Positions 33,789 through 41,752 are shown, counted from the first letter of the stretch. The stretch: 64,000 nucleotides of DNA from Mucilaginibacter rubeus (GCF_014643835.1 NZ_BMKD01000005.1:124001-188000), one strand, 5' to 3'. Translations and numbers: made by a program. The notes: a model not told the origin generated them from the sequence alone.

Positions 33789-34595
33789 CTAATTTGAAAT
33801 TAAGTACAGGTATGCATATACAATTGGCGCGGCCATCAGCAAGCCGTCAAACCTGTCGAGCAGGCCGCCATGGCCTGGTAATATGCCCCCCGAATCTTTT
33901 ACGTTAAGGCTGCGCTTGAACATGGATTCAACCAGATCACCCATGGTACCAAAGTTTGAGATGATAAGCGACATAATGATCCAGTCAAAACAATTGTATT
34001 CTGTATAAAAACGGCTCAAAATATATGCCGCCAAAGCGCAGATCAGGATGCCCCCGATAAAGCCTTCCCATGATTTTTTAGGCGAATGTCTTTCAAACAA
34101 CTTGTTACGGCCAAATTTGCTGCCCACCAGGTAAGCCCCGGTATCATTGCTCCACAGCATAATTAAAAAGCCAAGCGGCACGTGAAAGTTAAAAACACCA
34201 TCTCCCCGCGTAAAAGCCATGGCATGGAAAAACATGAACGGCACAACAGCCATCAGCAAACCCAAATAAGTGAAGCCAATATTAGTGAATGGCGCGGTAG
34301 ATTTTTTATATAACTCGCCTATCGGAATAAAGCTAAGCAGTATGGGCAGCAGGATAATATATTTATATGCCGAGAAATAGCAGTTAGCCGCAAAAAAGAA
34401 GAACATGATTACGCCGGCAAGTGCCCCAGTAAAACGCTCGGGCTGCATACCGCCCTGTTTAACCAGCTTGTAAAACTCCAGCAAGCAAAACAGGCTCAAT
34501 AACAGGTAAAAAACACTAAATACATACGGGCCTAACAAATTAGACCCGATCATTACGATAATAAAAAATAAGCCAGTGATGGCGCGTTGTTTCAT
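33789..34595 (-). CDS. cdsA: Phosphatidate cytidylyltransferase
   Basis: 268 residues with about eight helices and the CdsA signature at the C-terminus: SNDTGAYLVGSKFGRNKLFERHSPKKSWEGFIGG and MGDLVESMFKRSLNVKDSGGILPGHGGLLDRFDG. It produces CDP-diacylglycerol, the branch point to phosphatidylserine (and then Psd) and to phosphatidylglycerol. Its start overlaps the DUF2007 stop by four bases (ATGA), consistent with one operon. Confidence 0.97.
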   Translation of the reverse strand: MKQRAITGLFFIIVMIGSNLLGPYVFSVFYLLLSLFCLLEFYKLVKQGGMQPERFTGALAGVIMFFFFAANCYFSAYKYIILLPILLSFIPIGELYKKSTAPFTNIGFTYLGLLMAVVPFMFFHAMAFTRGDGVFNFHVPLGFLIMLWSNDTGAYLVGSKFGRNKLFERHSPKKSWEGFIGGILICALAAYILSRFYTEYNCFDWIIMSLIISNFGTMGDLVESMFKRSLNVKDSGGILPGHGGLLDRFDGLLMAAPIVYAYLYLISN

Positions 34596-34804
34596 ATATT
34601 AATTTGATTGAGGATCATGATCTCAATAGCCTTACTAAAATCCTCCTGGTGAATGTAAACTTCTATTTCGCCAAAGCTCCGGTGCGATGAATCCTGTTTA
34701 TTCAGCAAAACGGTATCAATATGATTCCCGGTAAGCATTTGCTTAACAATTTCTGATTGGTAAAAATTAGTTGAAGTAAAAATTTTGACCCAGTTTTTTT
34801 CCAT
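34592..34804 (-). CDS. DUF2007 (putative signal-transducing) protein
   Basis: 70 residues, a single ferredoxin-like DUF2007 domain: WVKIFTSTNFYQSEIVKQMLTGNHIDTVLLNKQ and GEIEVYIHQEDFSKAIEIM. The family is small and widespread; it is often called signal-transducing, but no activity is established. Translationally linked to cdsA by ATGA overlap and directly abutting the CPBP protease gene (stop at 34805), so it belongs to this operon. Its gene is a frequent companion of cdsA in Bacteroidota. Confidence 0.9.
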   Translation of the reverse strand: MEKNWVKIFTSTNFYQSEIVKQMLTGNHIDTVLLNKQDSSHRSFGEIEVYIHQEDFSKAIEIMILNQINI

Positions 34805-35749
34805 TTAACTCAACAGCGGGCTTTTTCCTTTAGCAGTATTTCTGTACATAAAAAGCAAAATTAAAATAATTATCAGGCTTAATGCATAGCTCTGGTAATT
34901 AAAAACGTGCTGATCGTTAGGATCAAGCGTAATGCGCTTTTGCGAATACAGATACAGGATCACAACCTGGGTGGCATTATTTAAAAAATGCGCCCAAACA
35001 CTTGTCCAGATACTGCCGCTCCACATTACAAAATAGCCAAAAAACACGCCCAGCGCCACACGCGGTAAAAAGGTAAAAAACTCCATATGAAAAGCACTGA
35101 AAAGGATAGCCGTGATCCAGATAGCTGCATGCGGATTTCCTGTCCACCGGATCATGATGGTTTGCAAACACCCCCTGAATAAAAACTCTTCGGCAATGGC
35201 AGTTAACAACCCAACTACTAAAACCGCAAAAAGCATGTCGGATATGGTCTTCATTTGAAGCATGGCTTCGGTGGCTTTTTGGGCCTGGGCCTCCATTGCG
35301 CGCAACGCATCTTCCAAACTTTTTAATGGGGCCGGCAAAACCAGTTTCTGGTTAACATTTACTAATACCTCCATAACCGGGGATGAACAGATCATGATAG
35401 AGAGGATCAGCAATAACAGCACCGGTGGAAATTTGGGGGTAATCTTCAAATAATCTACAGGTTCCCTTACTATAAAGCGCGCAAAAATTACAGGGGCAAG
35501 ATATAAGGGCAACGTAGTACTGATGATTTGCAACGTCCATAAAGCGGCACCAACATGCGGATTTCGGGTATTAAAAGTAAATGTATCCGTAAGTGTTTGT
35601 GATCCGAATATTACCCCGATAATCCCGGCAGCTATTAAACCGCACACAATCAGCATCCCTATAGTTAGCGCAATCAGTATTATAAATTGTAAAAACGGCG
35701 TTATTTGACTTCCCTGTGGCTGAGGGCTTTGATATGAGGCTTTTATCAT
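34805..35749 (-). CDS. CPBP-family intramembrane glutamic protease
   Basis: 314 residues, about eight helices. The Abi/CPBP motif 1 is Glu187-Glu188 with Arg192 (AIAEEFLFRGCL); motif 2 is His221 region (FSAFHMEFFTFLPRVALGVFFGY), and a third (WAHFLNNATQVV) supplies His/Asn. It belongs to the Rce1-type glutamic proteases. Some process prenylated or bacteriocin-related peptides, but the bacterial substrates are mostly unknown. First gene of the phospholipid operon; dus starts 40 bases away on the opposite strand. Confidence 0.92.
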   Translation of the reverse strand: MIKASYQSPQPQGSQITPFLQFIILIALTIGMLIVCGLIAAGIIGVIFGSQTLTDTFTFNTRNPHVGAALWTLQIISTTLPLYLAPVIFARFIVREPVDYLKITPKFPPVLLLLILSIMICSSPVMEVLVNVNQKLVLPAPLKSLEDALRAMEAQAQKATEAMLQMKTISDMLFAVLVVGLLTAIAEEFLFRGCLQTIMIRWTGNPHAAIWITAILFSAFHMEFFTFLPRVALGVFFGYFVMWSGSIWTSVWAHFLNNATQVVILYLYSQKRITLDPNDQHVFNYQSYALSLIIILILLFMYRNTAKGKSPLLS

Positions 35750-35788
35750 TCGATGTAAAATTCGTATTTTTGCAGGCTAAAGATAAGG

Positions 35789-36781
35789 ATGTCTGTACAA
35801 ATAGGAAATATTGATTTAGGGGAGTTCCCGCTGCTGCTGGCGCCGATGGAGGATGTGAGTGATCCGCCCTTCCGCTATGTGTGTAAGCAAAACGGCGCGG
35901 ATATGATGTATACAGAGTTTATTTCAAGCGAAGGCCTTATCCGCGATGCGGCAAAAAGCAGGCAAAAGCTGGATATTTTTGAATACGAAAGGCCTATCGG
36001 CATCCAGATCTTCGGCAGTGATATTGACCACATGCGCGAAGCTACCGAAATAGCTACGCTGGCCAATCCCGATTTAATGGATATTAATTATGGCTGCCCG
36101 GTAAAACAGGTGGCCTGCCGCGGTGCCGGCGCAAGCCTTTTACAGGATATTGATAAAATGGTAGCCATGACCAAAGCGGTTGTTGAGGCCACACATTTAC
36201 CGGTAACCGTAAAAACCCGCCTGGGCTGGGACGATAACACTAAAAATGTTTACGAAGTTGCCGAACGCCTGCAGGATGTGGGGATCAAGGCACTTACTAT
36301 ACACGGCCGTACCCGCTCGCAGATGTATAAAGGCGAAGCCGATTGGTCGTTGATCAGAGATATCAAAAAAAATCCGCGGATAAAAATCCCCATTTTCGGC
36401 AATGGCGACATCGATTCGCCCGAAAAGGCCGCCGCGTGGCGTATGGAATATGAGGTTGACGGCATGATGATCGGTCGTGCCGCGATTGGTTATCCATGGA
36501 TTTTTCGTGAAGTAAAGCATTATTTTAAAACCGGCGAATACCTGGATAAGCCAACAATTGCCGAGCGCGTTGCAGCCTGCCGGGCCCATTTATACAAATC
36601 AATAGAGTGGAAAGGCCCTAAAACGGGCATTTTCGAGATGCGCAGGCATTACTCTAACTACTTTAAAGGGATAGATCATTTCAAAGAGTTCAGGATGCGT
36701 TTTGTTACCGCCCCTGATCTTGAAGCAGTTGACCAGATTTTGGCCGAGATCGAAGAAAAATATGCCATCGAAATGGCTTAA
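35789..36781 (+). CDS. dusB: tRNA-dihydrouridine synthase
   Basis: 330 residues. FMN-binding TIM barrel with LLLAPMEDVSDPPFR at 15-29, catalytic Cys103 in DINYGCPVKQV, KTRLGWDDN, and HGRTRSQMYKGEADW. The fold and the downstream helical domain match the DusB branch. It reduces uridines in the tRNA D-loop using NADPH. The choice of DusB over other Dus is by resemblance, so the symbol is moderately certain. It precedes apaG by 45 bases to the chosen start. Confidence 0.93.
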   Translation: MSVQIGNIDLGEFPLLLAPMEDVSDPPFRYVCKQNGADMMYTEFISSEGLIRDAAKSRQKLDIFEYERPIGIQIFGSDIDHMREATEIATLANPDLMDINYGCPVKQVACRGAGASLLQDIDKMVAMTKAVVEATHLPVTVKTRLGWDDNTKNVYEVAERLQDVGIKALTIHGRTRSQMYKGEADWSLIRDIKKNPRIKIPIFGNGDIDSPEKAAAWRMEYEVDGMMIGRAAIGYPWIFREVKHYFKTGEYLDKPTIAERVAACRAHLYKSIEWKGPKTGIFEMRRHYSNYFKGIDHFKEFRMRFVTAPDLEAVDQILAEIEEKYAIEMA

Positions 36782-36826
36782 TATTTGCTCCCTTTCCATA
36801 TATTTGAAATAAACGATACTTGTCAC

Positions 36827-37213
36827 ATGGTTACCACTATAACTGAGGGTGTTAAGGTTTCCATCGAAACCATATATCAGCCGGAGTATTCAAACCCGGC
36901 AAACGATCATTTTATGTTTGCCTACAAGGTAAGCATCGAAAACATGACCAACTACGCCATCAGGTTGATGAGCCGTCACTGGTATATATTTGACTCAAAC
37001 GGTGCAAAGCGCGAAGTGGAAGGCGAAGGTGTAGTAGGCCAGCAGCCTGTTATTGAGCCAGGCCATACCCATGAGTATGTATCAGGCTGTAACCTTAAAA
37101 CCGACATGGGCAACATGAAAGGCGAATACCACATGGTCCGGCTGTTGGATAACGCCAACTTCAATGTACAAATCCCGGAGTTTTATCTGATAGCGCCATA
37201 CAGGCTGAATTGA
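36827..37213 (+). CDS. apaG: ApaG family protein
   Basis: 128 residues from the ATG at 36827 (an upstream TTG would add 14 unlikely residues). ApaG/F-box-like beta sandwich: MVTTITEGVKVSIETIYQPEYS, FAYKVSIENMTNYAIRLMSRHWYIFDSNG, GVVGQQPVIEPGHTHEYVSGC, TDMGNMKGEYHMV. The family is linked genetically to Co2+/Mg2+ sensitivity in Salmonella (CorD), but its biochemistry is unclear. Possibly co-transcribed with dusB. Its stop is followed by a 7-nt periodic run and then a perfect bidirectional terminator. Confidence 0.95.
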   Translation: MVTTITEGVKVSIETIYQPEYSNPANDHFMFAYKVSIENMTNYAIRLMSRHWYIFDSNGAKREVEGEGVVGQQPVIEPGHTHEYVSGCNLKTDMGNMKGEYHMVRLLDNANFNVQIPEFYLIAPYRLN

Positions 37214-37217
37214 GAGT

Positions 37218-37253
37218 CAAGACGGCAAGATTCAAGAAACAAGAAAGACAAAT
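37218..37253 (+). repeat. 7-nt periodic CAAG run after apaG
   Basis: CAAG occurs at 37218, 37226, 37233 and 37240, spaced 8, 7 and 7. The words match those around trmD and between tkt and rpiA. It leads straight into the terminator at 37261 and has no complementary arm. Confidence 0.5.
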
Positions 37254-37260
37254 CAAAAAT

Positions 37261-37307
37261 ATAAAGAAAAGCCCTAACGGAATCACTCCGTTAGGGCTTT
37301 TCTTTAT
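37261..37307. terminator. Bidirectional terminator, apaG / YXWGXW gene
   Basis: Perfect 21-bp arms (37261-37281 and 37287-37307) around a 5-nt loop, with AAAA before and TTTT after the core CCCTAACGG/CCGTTAGGG. It serves apaG rightwards and the convergent gene at 37328 leftwards. Confidence 0.95.
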
Positions 37308-37327
37308 ATATGGTTTTAAGATTGGGG

Positions 37328-38269
37328 CTATCGTTGTCTTTCCCTATGCGGTCTTTCTTCGCGCGGAGCCAAAGCTTGCCTGCGGGGAGCTCTGTTGCTA
37401 TGCTGAGCGGCAGCCCTTGCGGCACCATTATTTACTGCCGCGACATTTGTCCTCCTGGCTGGAGAATGGCTGTTAGCGGAATTGTCGGCAGATGGTGCAG
37501 CATTACCAGCATGAGCCGGATTAGCTGCTGCATTTGCTCTTACTGAGGGTTGTGCCCTGCTTCCTTCCGGTGTAAAACGGCTTCCGTTGACCTTGTTCAT
37601 GGCAGCGGTTGCCGGATGCCCGTTATTATTTTTCGCAAATTGGCTTGGGTCTTTTACCGCAACCTGCCGGTGGGTAATTTGATCAGCAGTAGGCTGTATG
37701 TGATTTTCCTTTTCGGCAGCCTGCTCTTGCGGCTGTGGTTTTGCGGTCACACCACCCGGTCCGTTAAAACTGTTATTATTAACGGTAACGTTGTTATTGA
37801 TAACAGTTTTGTTGACATAGGTATTATGCACAACCGTGTTATTAACATTCACAACAGCGGTATTGTACTGAAATGAATTGCCGGCCCAGCGTCCGCCAAC
37901 ATAACCGGTTCCAACATAACCGTAGCCGTAGTTTACACCGCCGTAAAATCCGATGTGCGGGCCCCAGTAGCCTTCATGAAAAACGTATACTGCACCATCG
38001 TATCCCCAGTAACCAGGCGTCCACAAATAACCCACCCTGGGTGGACTCACCCACACTCCCGGAACCCAGTAATATCCGCCATCCTGGTCATAAGCCCAAT
38101 AACCGGGTGTCCATAAATATCCATCAACAGGGCAGGGCGGCTGGGTATAGGTAGGCAATACAGGCGGTGCTATATTTACAGAAACACCTATACTGATTTG
38201 TGCATAGGCTTTAACGGATGCTGCTGACACTATCAAAAGCACCATAAATACACTTGCTATTTTTTTCAT
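37328..38269 (-). CDS. Secreted YXWGXW-repeat protein
   Basis: 313 residues with a signal peptide (MKKIASVFMVLLIVSAASVKAYAQ). Next comes a Pro/Cys-containing lead, and then repeats of the GY-WxPGYW type: GYLWTPGYWAYDQDGGYYWVPGVWV, YLWTPGYWGYDGAVYVFHEGYWGPHIGFYGG (about 45-115). A stretch rich in Asn/Val follows (VNNTVVHNTYVNKTVINNNVTVNNN), and the tail is Gln/Pro/Ala rich and basic. YXWGXW proteins are secreted or outer-surface proteins of unknown function, often with a low-complexity tail. The Asn/Val stretch may form a beta-helical or fibre-like structure. Confidence 0.87.
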   Translation of the reverse strand: MKKIASVFMVLLIVSAASVKAYAQISIGVSVNIAPPVLPTYTQPPCPVDGYLWTPGYWAYDQDGGYYWVPGVWVSPPRVGYLWTPGYWGYDGAVYVFHEGYWGPHIGFYGGVNYGYGYVGTGYVGGRWAGNSFQYNTAVVNVNNTVVHNTYVNKTVINNNVTVNNNSFNGPGGVTAKPQPQEQAAEKENHIQPTADQITHRQVAVKDPSQFAKNNNGHPATAAMNKVNGSRFTPEGSRAQPSVRANAAANPAHAGNAAPSADNSANSHSPARRTNVAAVNNGAARAAAQHSNRAPRRQALAPREERPHRERQR

Positions 38270-38365
38270 GATATATGATTTTACCCAAACCTACCCGTGT
38301 AACATGAACATTACATTAAGTTTCGGCCTGTTAAATGAACAGATCATGAAGATTAAAAGCCCCCC

Positions 38366-38478
38366 GGCCCCCTAAAGGGGGAGTGCAAGTGTCATTTTAA
38401 AACACAAAGGCCTGTTTCCGAATGAAACAGGCCTTTATAATTACAACAATCCTTCCCCCTTTAGGGGGTTAGGGGGTT
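38366..38478. repeat. CCCCCTAAAGGGGG palindrome pair around a terminator
   Basis: The sequence GGCCCCCTAAAGGGGGAG (from about 38368) and CTTCCCCCTTTAGGGGGTT (to about 38470) are near-reverse complements and enclose the hairpin 38406-38436. Each is itself a small palindrome. It is a nested hairpin array, 90 bp upstream of a membrane-gene start and downstream of the metallopeptidase. Confidence 0.6.
38406..38436. terminator. Hairpin downstream of the zinc metallopeptidase
   Basis: Perfect arms AAAGGCCTGTTTC (38406-38418) and GAAACAGGCCTTT (38424-38436). For leftward transcription from the metallopeptidase (stop at 38477) it is a good terminator; the T-run is short. Confidence 0.75.
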
Positions 38479-39205
38479 AATTCCTCCTGTTAAATAAAAA
38501 CGATGCATAGTAAACCAGCGTAGCCAGAGCGCTCAACGCGGCAACTACATAGGTCATGGCAGCCCACCAGAGGGCATCTTTTGCCATTTCATGTTCTTGT
38601 CCGGTTTGTACCACAGCATAATTGTTATCCAGCCACGCCAACGCCCGGCGACTTGCATCAAACTCAACCGGCAGGGTTATAAAGCTAAAAAATGTAACCA
38701 GTGCAAGCGCGGCAACACCAACTGCCAAAACATAAGGGCTACCTGAAAAGAATAACAGCATAATGCCGATGAACAAAGTCCACTGGGTAATAGTTGATGC
38801 CACGTTGATAACGGGCACCATAGCCGATCTGAAACTTAACCAGCCGTAAGCTTCGGCATGTTGCACAGCATGGCCGCATTCATGTGCGGCGACAGCGGCA
38901 GCGGCAATGCTGCGGCTGTAAAAAACATCGGTACTCAGGTTCACTGTTTTTGTTTCGGGGTTATAATGATCCGTAAGCTGTCCTTCAACACAAATTACCT
39001 GTACATCAAAGATACCATGGGCGCGCAGCATCTTCACGGCTACTTCCTGTCCCGATAAGCCAGACATTAAGCCAATTTCAGAATACTGCTTAATTTTACT
39101 CCTGAACCGCCATTGTACAATAAAGCTTACCAGGGCAACAATAATCATCAGGAACCAGGCCGAGTTCGGCGCGATGTATCCCATAATTAATGATATGTGA
39201 TTCAT
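38477..39205 (-). CDS. YugP-type neutral zinc metallopeptidase
   Basis: 242 residues from the ATG at 39205 (an internal ATG at 39184 gives MGYIAPNSAW and is equally possible). N-terminal helix MIIVALVSFIVQWRFR; then LSGQEVAVKMLRAHGIFDVQVICVEGQLTDHYNPETKTVNLSTDVF; the zinc motif HECGHAVQH (AAAAVAAHECGHAVQH), and three C-terminal helices. Proteins of this DUF-type family (YugP) are predicted membrane-bound metalloproteases; substrate unknown. It is alone on the minus strand, with a hairpin after it. Confidence 0.9.
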   Translation of the reverse strand: MNHISLIMGYIAPNSAWFLMIIVALVSFIVQWRFRSKIKQYSEIGLMSGLSGQEVAVKMLRAHGIFDVQVICVEGQLTDHYNPETKTVNLSTDVFYSRSIAAAAVAAHECGHAVQHAEAYGWLSFRSAMVPVINVASTITQWTLFIGIMLLFFSGSPYVLAVGVAALALVTFFSFITLPVEFDASRRALAWLDNNYAVVQTGQEHEMAKDALWWAAMTYVVAALSALATLVYYASFLFNRRN

Positions 39206-39355
39206 ATGATATTGATAAATATAAGTTAAAACTAAGTAGGTTGAAACCTTACAAACGTTACAGCGCTTGTTCAAAAACTATTCCGCTTTGAGCAAAAAGT
39301 TTAAAAGCATTAGGTTACCTCAAAGTTTTTGCTTCCCGAATAGCTATTTTTGAAC

Positions 39356-40498
39356 ATGTTGGAGCCATCATTTTCATACTGGGAGCGTACAGCCTTTACC
39401 GATAACGCCGATGTTATCATTATTGGCAGCGGACTTGTTGGCCTTAGCGCCGCCCTTCAGTTAAAAAAACAGCAACCAACCTTAAAAGTTTTAGTGTTGG
39501 AACGCGGCTTCTTACCATCGGGCGCCAGTACTAAAAACGCTGGTTTTGCCTGTTTTGGTACAGTTTCGGAGCAAATTGAAGCAATAAATCATTCATCAGA
39601 AACGGAGGCCATGCACCTGGTAGCTTACAAGTGGAAAGGACTGCAACGTTTAAGGGAAAATTTGGGTGATGCTAACATCGATTATTATCAATATGGCGGG
39701 CATGAACTGTTTATGGATCATGAGGAAAGCCACGCACGTGAGTGTATTGATCAAATAGATCACCTTAACAAATTATTAAAACATGCTATAGGCCATGCTG
39801 ACATTTATTCAGTAGCCGATGAAAAAATTGCAGGTTTTGGCTTCAATAAAGTGAAGCATATCATATACAACCCTTTTGAAGGACAGATTCACACCGGCAA
39901 AATGATGCGTGCTCTATTATATAAAGCATACCAACTCGGCGTATTGGTACTTAATAATTGTGGCATTTCCGTTATCGGGCAGGAAGATCAGCACATCAGG
40001 CTAAGTACCTCGCAAGGTATTTTTAAAGCGGGCAAAGTGATCCTGGCTACAAATGCTTTTGCAAGCCAGCTATATCCTCAGCTTGATGTAGTACCCGGCC
40101 GCGGACAGGTAATGGTTACCAAGCCGGTTTCCGGTTTAAAACTTAAAGGCACTTATCATTTTAACCAGGGTTATTACTACTTCCGCAATATTGATGGGCG
40201 GGTGTTGTTTGGCGGCGGCCGCAACCTCAATTATAAAGCTGAAGAAACCTGGAATTTTGGCCATACCGATGAAGTTAAACAGCAGTTGATAAACTATCTG
40301 AACCAGGTGATCCTCCCCGGCCAAAATGTAGAGATTGATTATTGGTGGAGCGGCATCATGGGTTTCGGGCAGGAGATCAGCCCGATAGTAAAACAAGTGC
40401 AGCCTGATATTTTCTGTGCTGTGAGATGCAATGGCATGGGCGTGGCCATGGGGAGTTTGGTGGGCGAGGAAGTGGCAGAGTTGTTACTTAATTCGTAA
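39356..40498 (+). CDS. FAD-dependent oxidoreductase (DAO family)
   Basis: 380 residues from the ATG at 39356; a TTG 6 bases earlier is less likely. The dinucleotide site is DVIIIGSGLVGLSAALQL (GSGLVG), with the family motif SGASTKNAGFACFGTVSE. The C-terminal region (WWSGIMGFGQEISPIVKQV, AVRCNGMGVAMGSLVGEEVAEL) is typical of D-amino-acid-oxidase or glycine-oxidase-like enzymes. It oxidises an amine or an amino acid with FAD; the substrate is unknown. Monocistronic, with the 9-nt periodic hairpin beginning 43 bases after the stop. Confidence 0.9.
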   Translation: MLEPSFSYWERTAFTDNADVIIIGSGLVGLSAALQLKKQQPTLKVLVLERGFLPSGASTKNAGFACFGTVSEQIEAINHSSETEAMHLVAYKWKGLQRLRENLGDANIDYYQYGGHELFMDHEESHARECIDQIDHLNKLLKHAIGHADIYSVADEKIAGFGFNKVKHIIYNPFEGQIHTGKMMRALLYKAYQLGVLVLNNCGISVIGQEDQHIRLSTSQGIFKAGKVILATNAFASQLYPQLDVVPGRGQVMVTKPVSGLKLKGTYHFNQGYYYFRNIDGRVLFGGGRNLNYKAEETWNFGHTDEVKQQLINYLNQVILPGQNVEIDYWWSGIMGFGQEISPIVKQVQPDIFCAVRCNGMGVAMGSLVGEEVAELLLNS

Positions 40499-40540
40499 GT
40501 AATTGATTTTCAAGAACCCGGTAAATTACTCGCCGATTTT

Positions 40541-40631
40541 GTCTGAACTCGAATTTATGAAATTAAAAGAATTCATCGAATTTGCTTAGCATTCTGTTAA
40601 TTGATCAAATTCCATCAATTCGAGTTCAGAC
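40541..40631. repeat. 9-nt periodic AATT hairpin, no gene inside
   Basis: Exact outer arms GTCTGAACTCGAATT (40541-40555) and AATTCGAGTTCAGAC (40617-40631). Inside, AATT recurs at 40552, 40561, 40570 and 40579, and on the other arm at 40599, 40608 and 40617: exactly 9 bases apart in both arms. It follows the FAD oxidoreductase gene and resembles the arms around the GxxExxY gene in period, not in the outer sequence. Confidence 0.75.
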
Positions 40632-40748
40632 GACAGCAACACAGGTAAGAATAACCTGTTATTAGCTAAATAGATAAGCGCCTGGCACTACTGCAAATCT
40701 TTTTTGAAATTTTTTTTAATCCCTGTTGAATATTTGATTTAAAAGTCT

Positions 40749-40780
40749 GATATTTGCAAACTCTTTTTGGATAAAGGGTT
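40749..40780 (+). promoter_or_regulatory. rpmB promoter-like box and leader hairpin
   Basis: GATATTTG (40749-40756) is one mismatch from TAnnTTTG. A hairpin with arms AACTCTTT (40759-40766) and AAAGGGTT (40773-40780), one G-T pair, follows directly, 20 bases before the rpmB ATG. Confidence 0.4.
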
Positions 40781-40800
40781 GATAATTAAAAATATTTGTC

Positions 40801-41034
40801 ATGTCAAGAATTTGTGATCTAACAGGAAAAGGATCTATCGTAGGTAACAACGTTTCAAACTCAAACGTTAAAACAAAACGCAGGTTTCATCCTAACTTGA
40901 AACTTAAAAAGTTTTATATTCCTGAAGAAGATAAATGGATTACCTTAAAGGTATCTACTTCTGCTGTAAAAACTATCAGCAAAAACGGTATTACCGCCTG
41001 CATCAATAAATTTGTTAAAAAAGGCTACATTTAG
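40801..41034 (+). CDS. rpmB: 50S ribosomal protein L28
   Basis: 77 residues: [33 protein letters not shown], the bL28 signature. It has a single Cys5 and no CxxC pair, so it is the zinc-free form. First gene of a ribosomal operon followed by rpmG and DUF4295, all rightward and closely spaced (81 and 83 bases). Confidence 0.97.
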   Translation: MSRICDLTGKGSIVGNNVSNSNVKTKRRFHPNLKLKKFYIPEEDKWITLKVSTSAVKTISKNGITACINKFVKKGYI

Positions 41035-41115
41035 TAGTTGACTTTCAAGTTTAGCAGTATAATAAATTGAAAAATTACGTAAGCCGTGAGGTGACACGTA
41101 CAACATAAAAAGAAA

Positions 41116-41298
41116 ATGGCAAAAAAAGGCAACAGGGTTCAGGTGATTTTAGAGTGCACCGAACACAAAACAAGCGGTATGCCAGGCATGTCTCGCTATA
41201 TCACCACTAAGAACAAAAAAAATACAACTGAAAGATTAGAGTTGAAAAAATTCAACCCTGTTTTGAGGAAAGTAACCGTTCACAAAGAGATTAAATAA
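41116..41298 (+). CDS. rpmG: 50S ribosomal protein L33 (zinc-free form)
   Basis: 60 residues: [53 protein letters not shown]. Only one Cys remains, where zinc-binding L33 has two CxxC pairs; together with L28 this fits a zinc-independent set. It lies near the tRNA E-site. Directly followed by DUF4295. Confidence 0.97.
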   Translation: MAKKGNRVQVILECTEHKTSGMPGMSRYITTKNKKNTTERLELKKFNPVLRKVTVHKEIK

Positions 41299-41381
41299 TT
41301 AGTTGACCGGATTGATTGGCTCATTAAGTTTTATCTTGATATAGCCAACTCAATAATTCACTAAATCAATAATTAAACAAC

Positions 41382-41546
41382 ATGGCAAAGAAAGTAGTTG
41401 CAACGCTGAAAGTAGCAGGTAAAGGCAAAGAATATTCAAAAGTGATCACCATGAATAAATCACCTAAAACTGGTGCTTATTCATTCAAAGAGCAAATTGT
41501 CCCTAACGATTTAGTTAAGGATGCAATTGCAGGTAAAACTATATAA
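41382..41546 (+). CDS. DUF4295, Bacteroidota-specific small ribosomal protein candidate (bL38)
   Basis: 54 residues (MAKKVVATLKVAGKGKEYSK to VKDAIAGKTI). Very basic, and its position right after rpmB-rpmG is a hallmark of this phylum. In Flavobacterium ribosome structures a DUF4295 protein is, to my recollection, part of the large subunit and was named bL38; this is from memory, not from this window. Too short to be found by usual length cut-offs, but the start, context and conserved KK-VA pattern make it secure as a gene. Confidence 0.9.
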   Translation: MAKKVVATLKVAGKGKEYSKVITMNKSPKTGAYSFKEQIVPNDLVKDAIAGKTI

Positions 41547-41568
41547 TCACTCTTTGATTAAAATATTG

Positions 41569-41601
41569 AAGCCGTCTTGTTTTAACGAGAGGGCTTTTTT
41601 T
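41569..41601 (+). terminator. Intrinsic terminator of the ribosomal operon
   Basis: Arms AAGCCGTC (41569-41576) and GAGGGCTT (41589-41596), one mismatch, followed by a T7 run. It follows the DUF4295 stop by 22 bases. Confidence 0.8.
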
Positions 41602-41615
41602 GTTGAATGAAATTA

Positions 41616-41745
41616 GATGTGCAAATTTCAGGTGTGCAAATGCGCAGATGAAGAAAGGTGATTTGATATGGCAACATATTTGAATACTGAAATTAGTACA
41701 TTGAACAAACAATCTGCACATCTGAAATTAGCACATTTGCATATC
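41616..41745. repeat. 8-nt periodic palindromic array before ftsY
   Basis: Left words GATGTGCA, AATTTCAG, GTGTGCAA, ATGCGCAG start at 41616, 41624, 41632 and 41640. Right words TCTGCACA, TCTGAAAT, TAGCACAT, TTGCATAT start at 41713, 41721, 41729 and 41737. Both arms are built from TTGCACA-like words, reverse-complementary overall, and end 8 bases before the ftsY ATG. Confidence 0.6.
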
Positions 41746-41752
41746 AACGAAC

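Larger units (their letters stand above)
40499..40800. other. 302-bp intergenic region before rpmB
   Basis: It holds the 9-nt periodic hairpin (40541-40631) and, just before rpmB, a -7-like box and short leader hairpin (40749-40780). Between 40640 and 40740 I see only AT-rich DNA, without an open frame. Confidence 0.75.
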
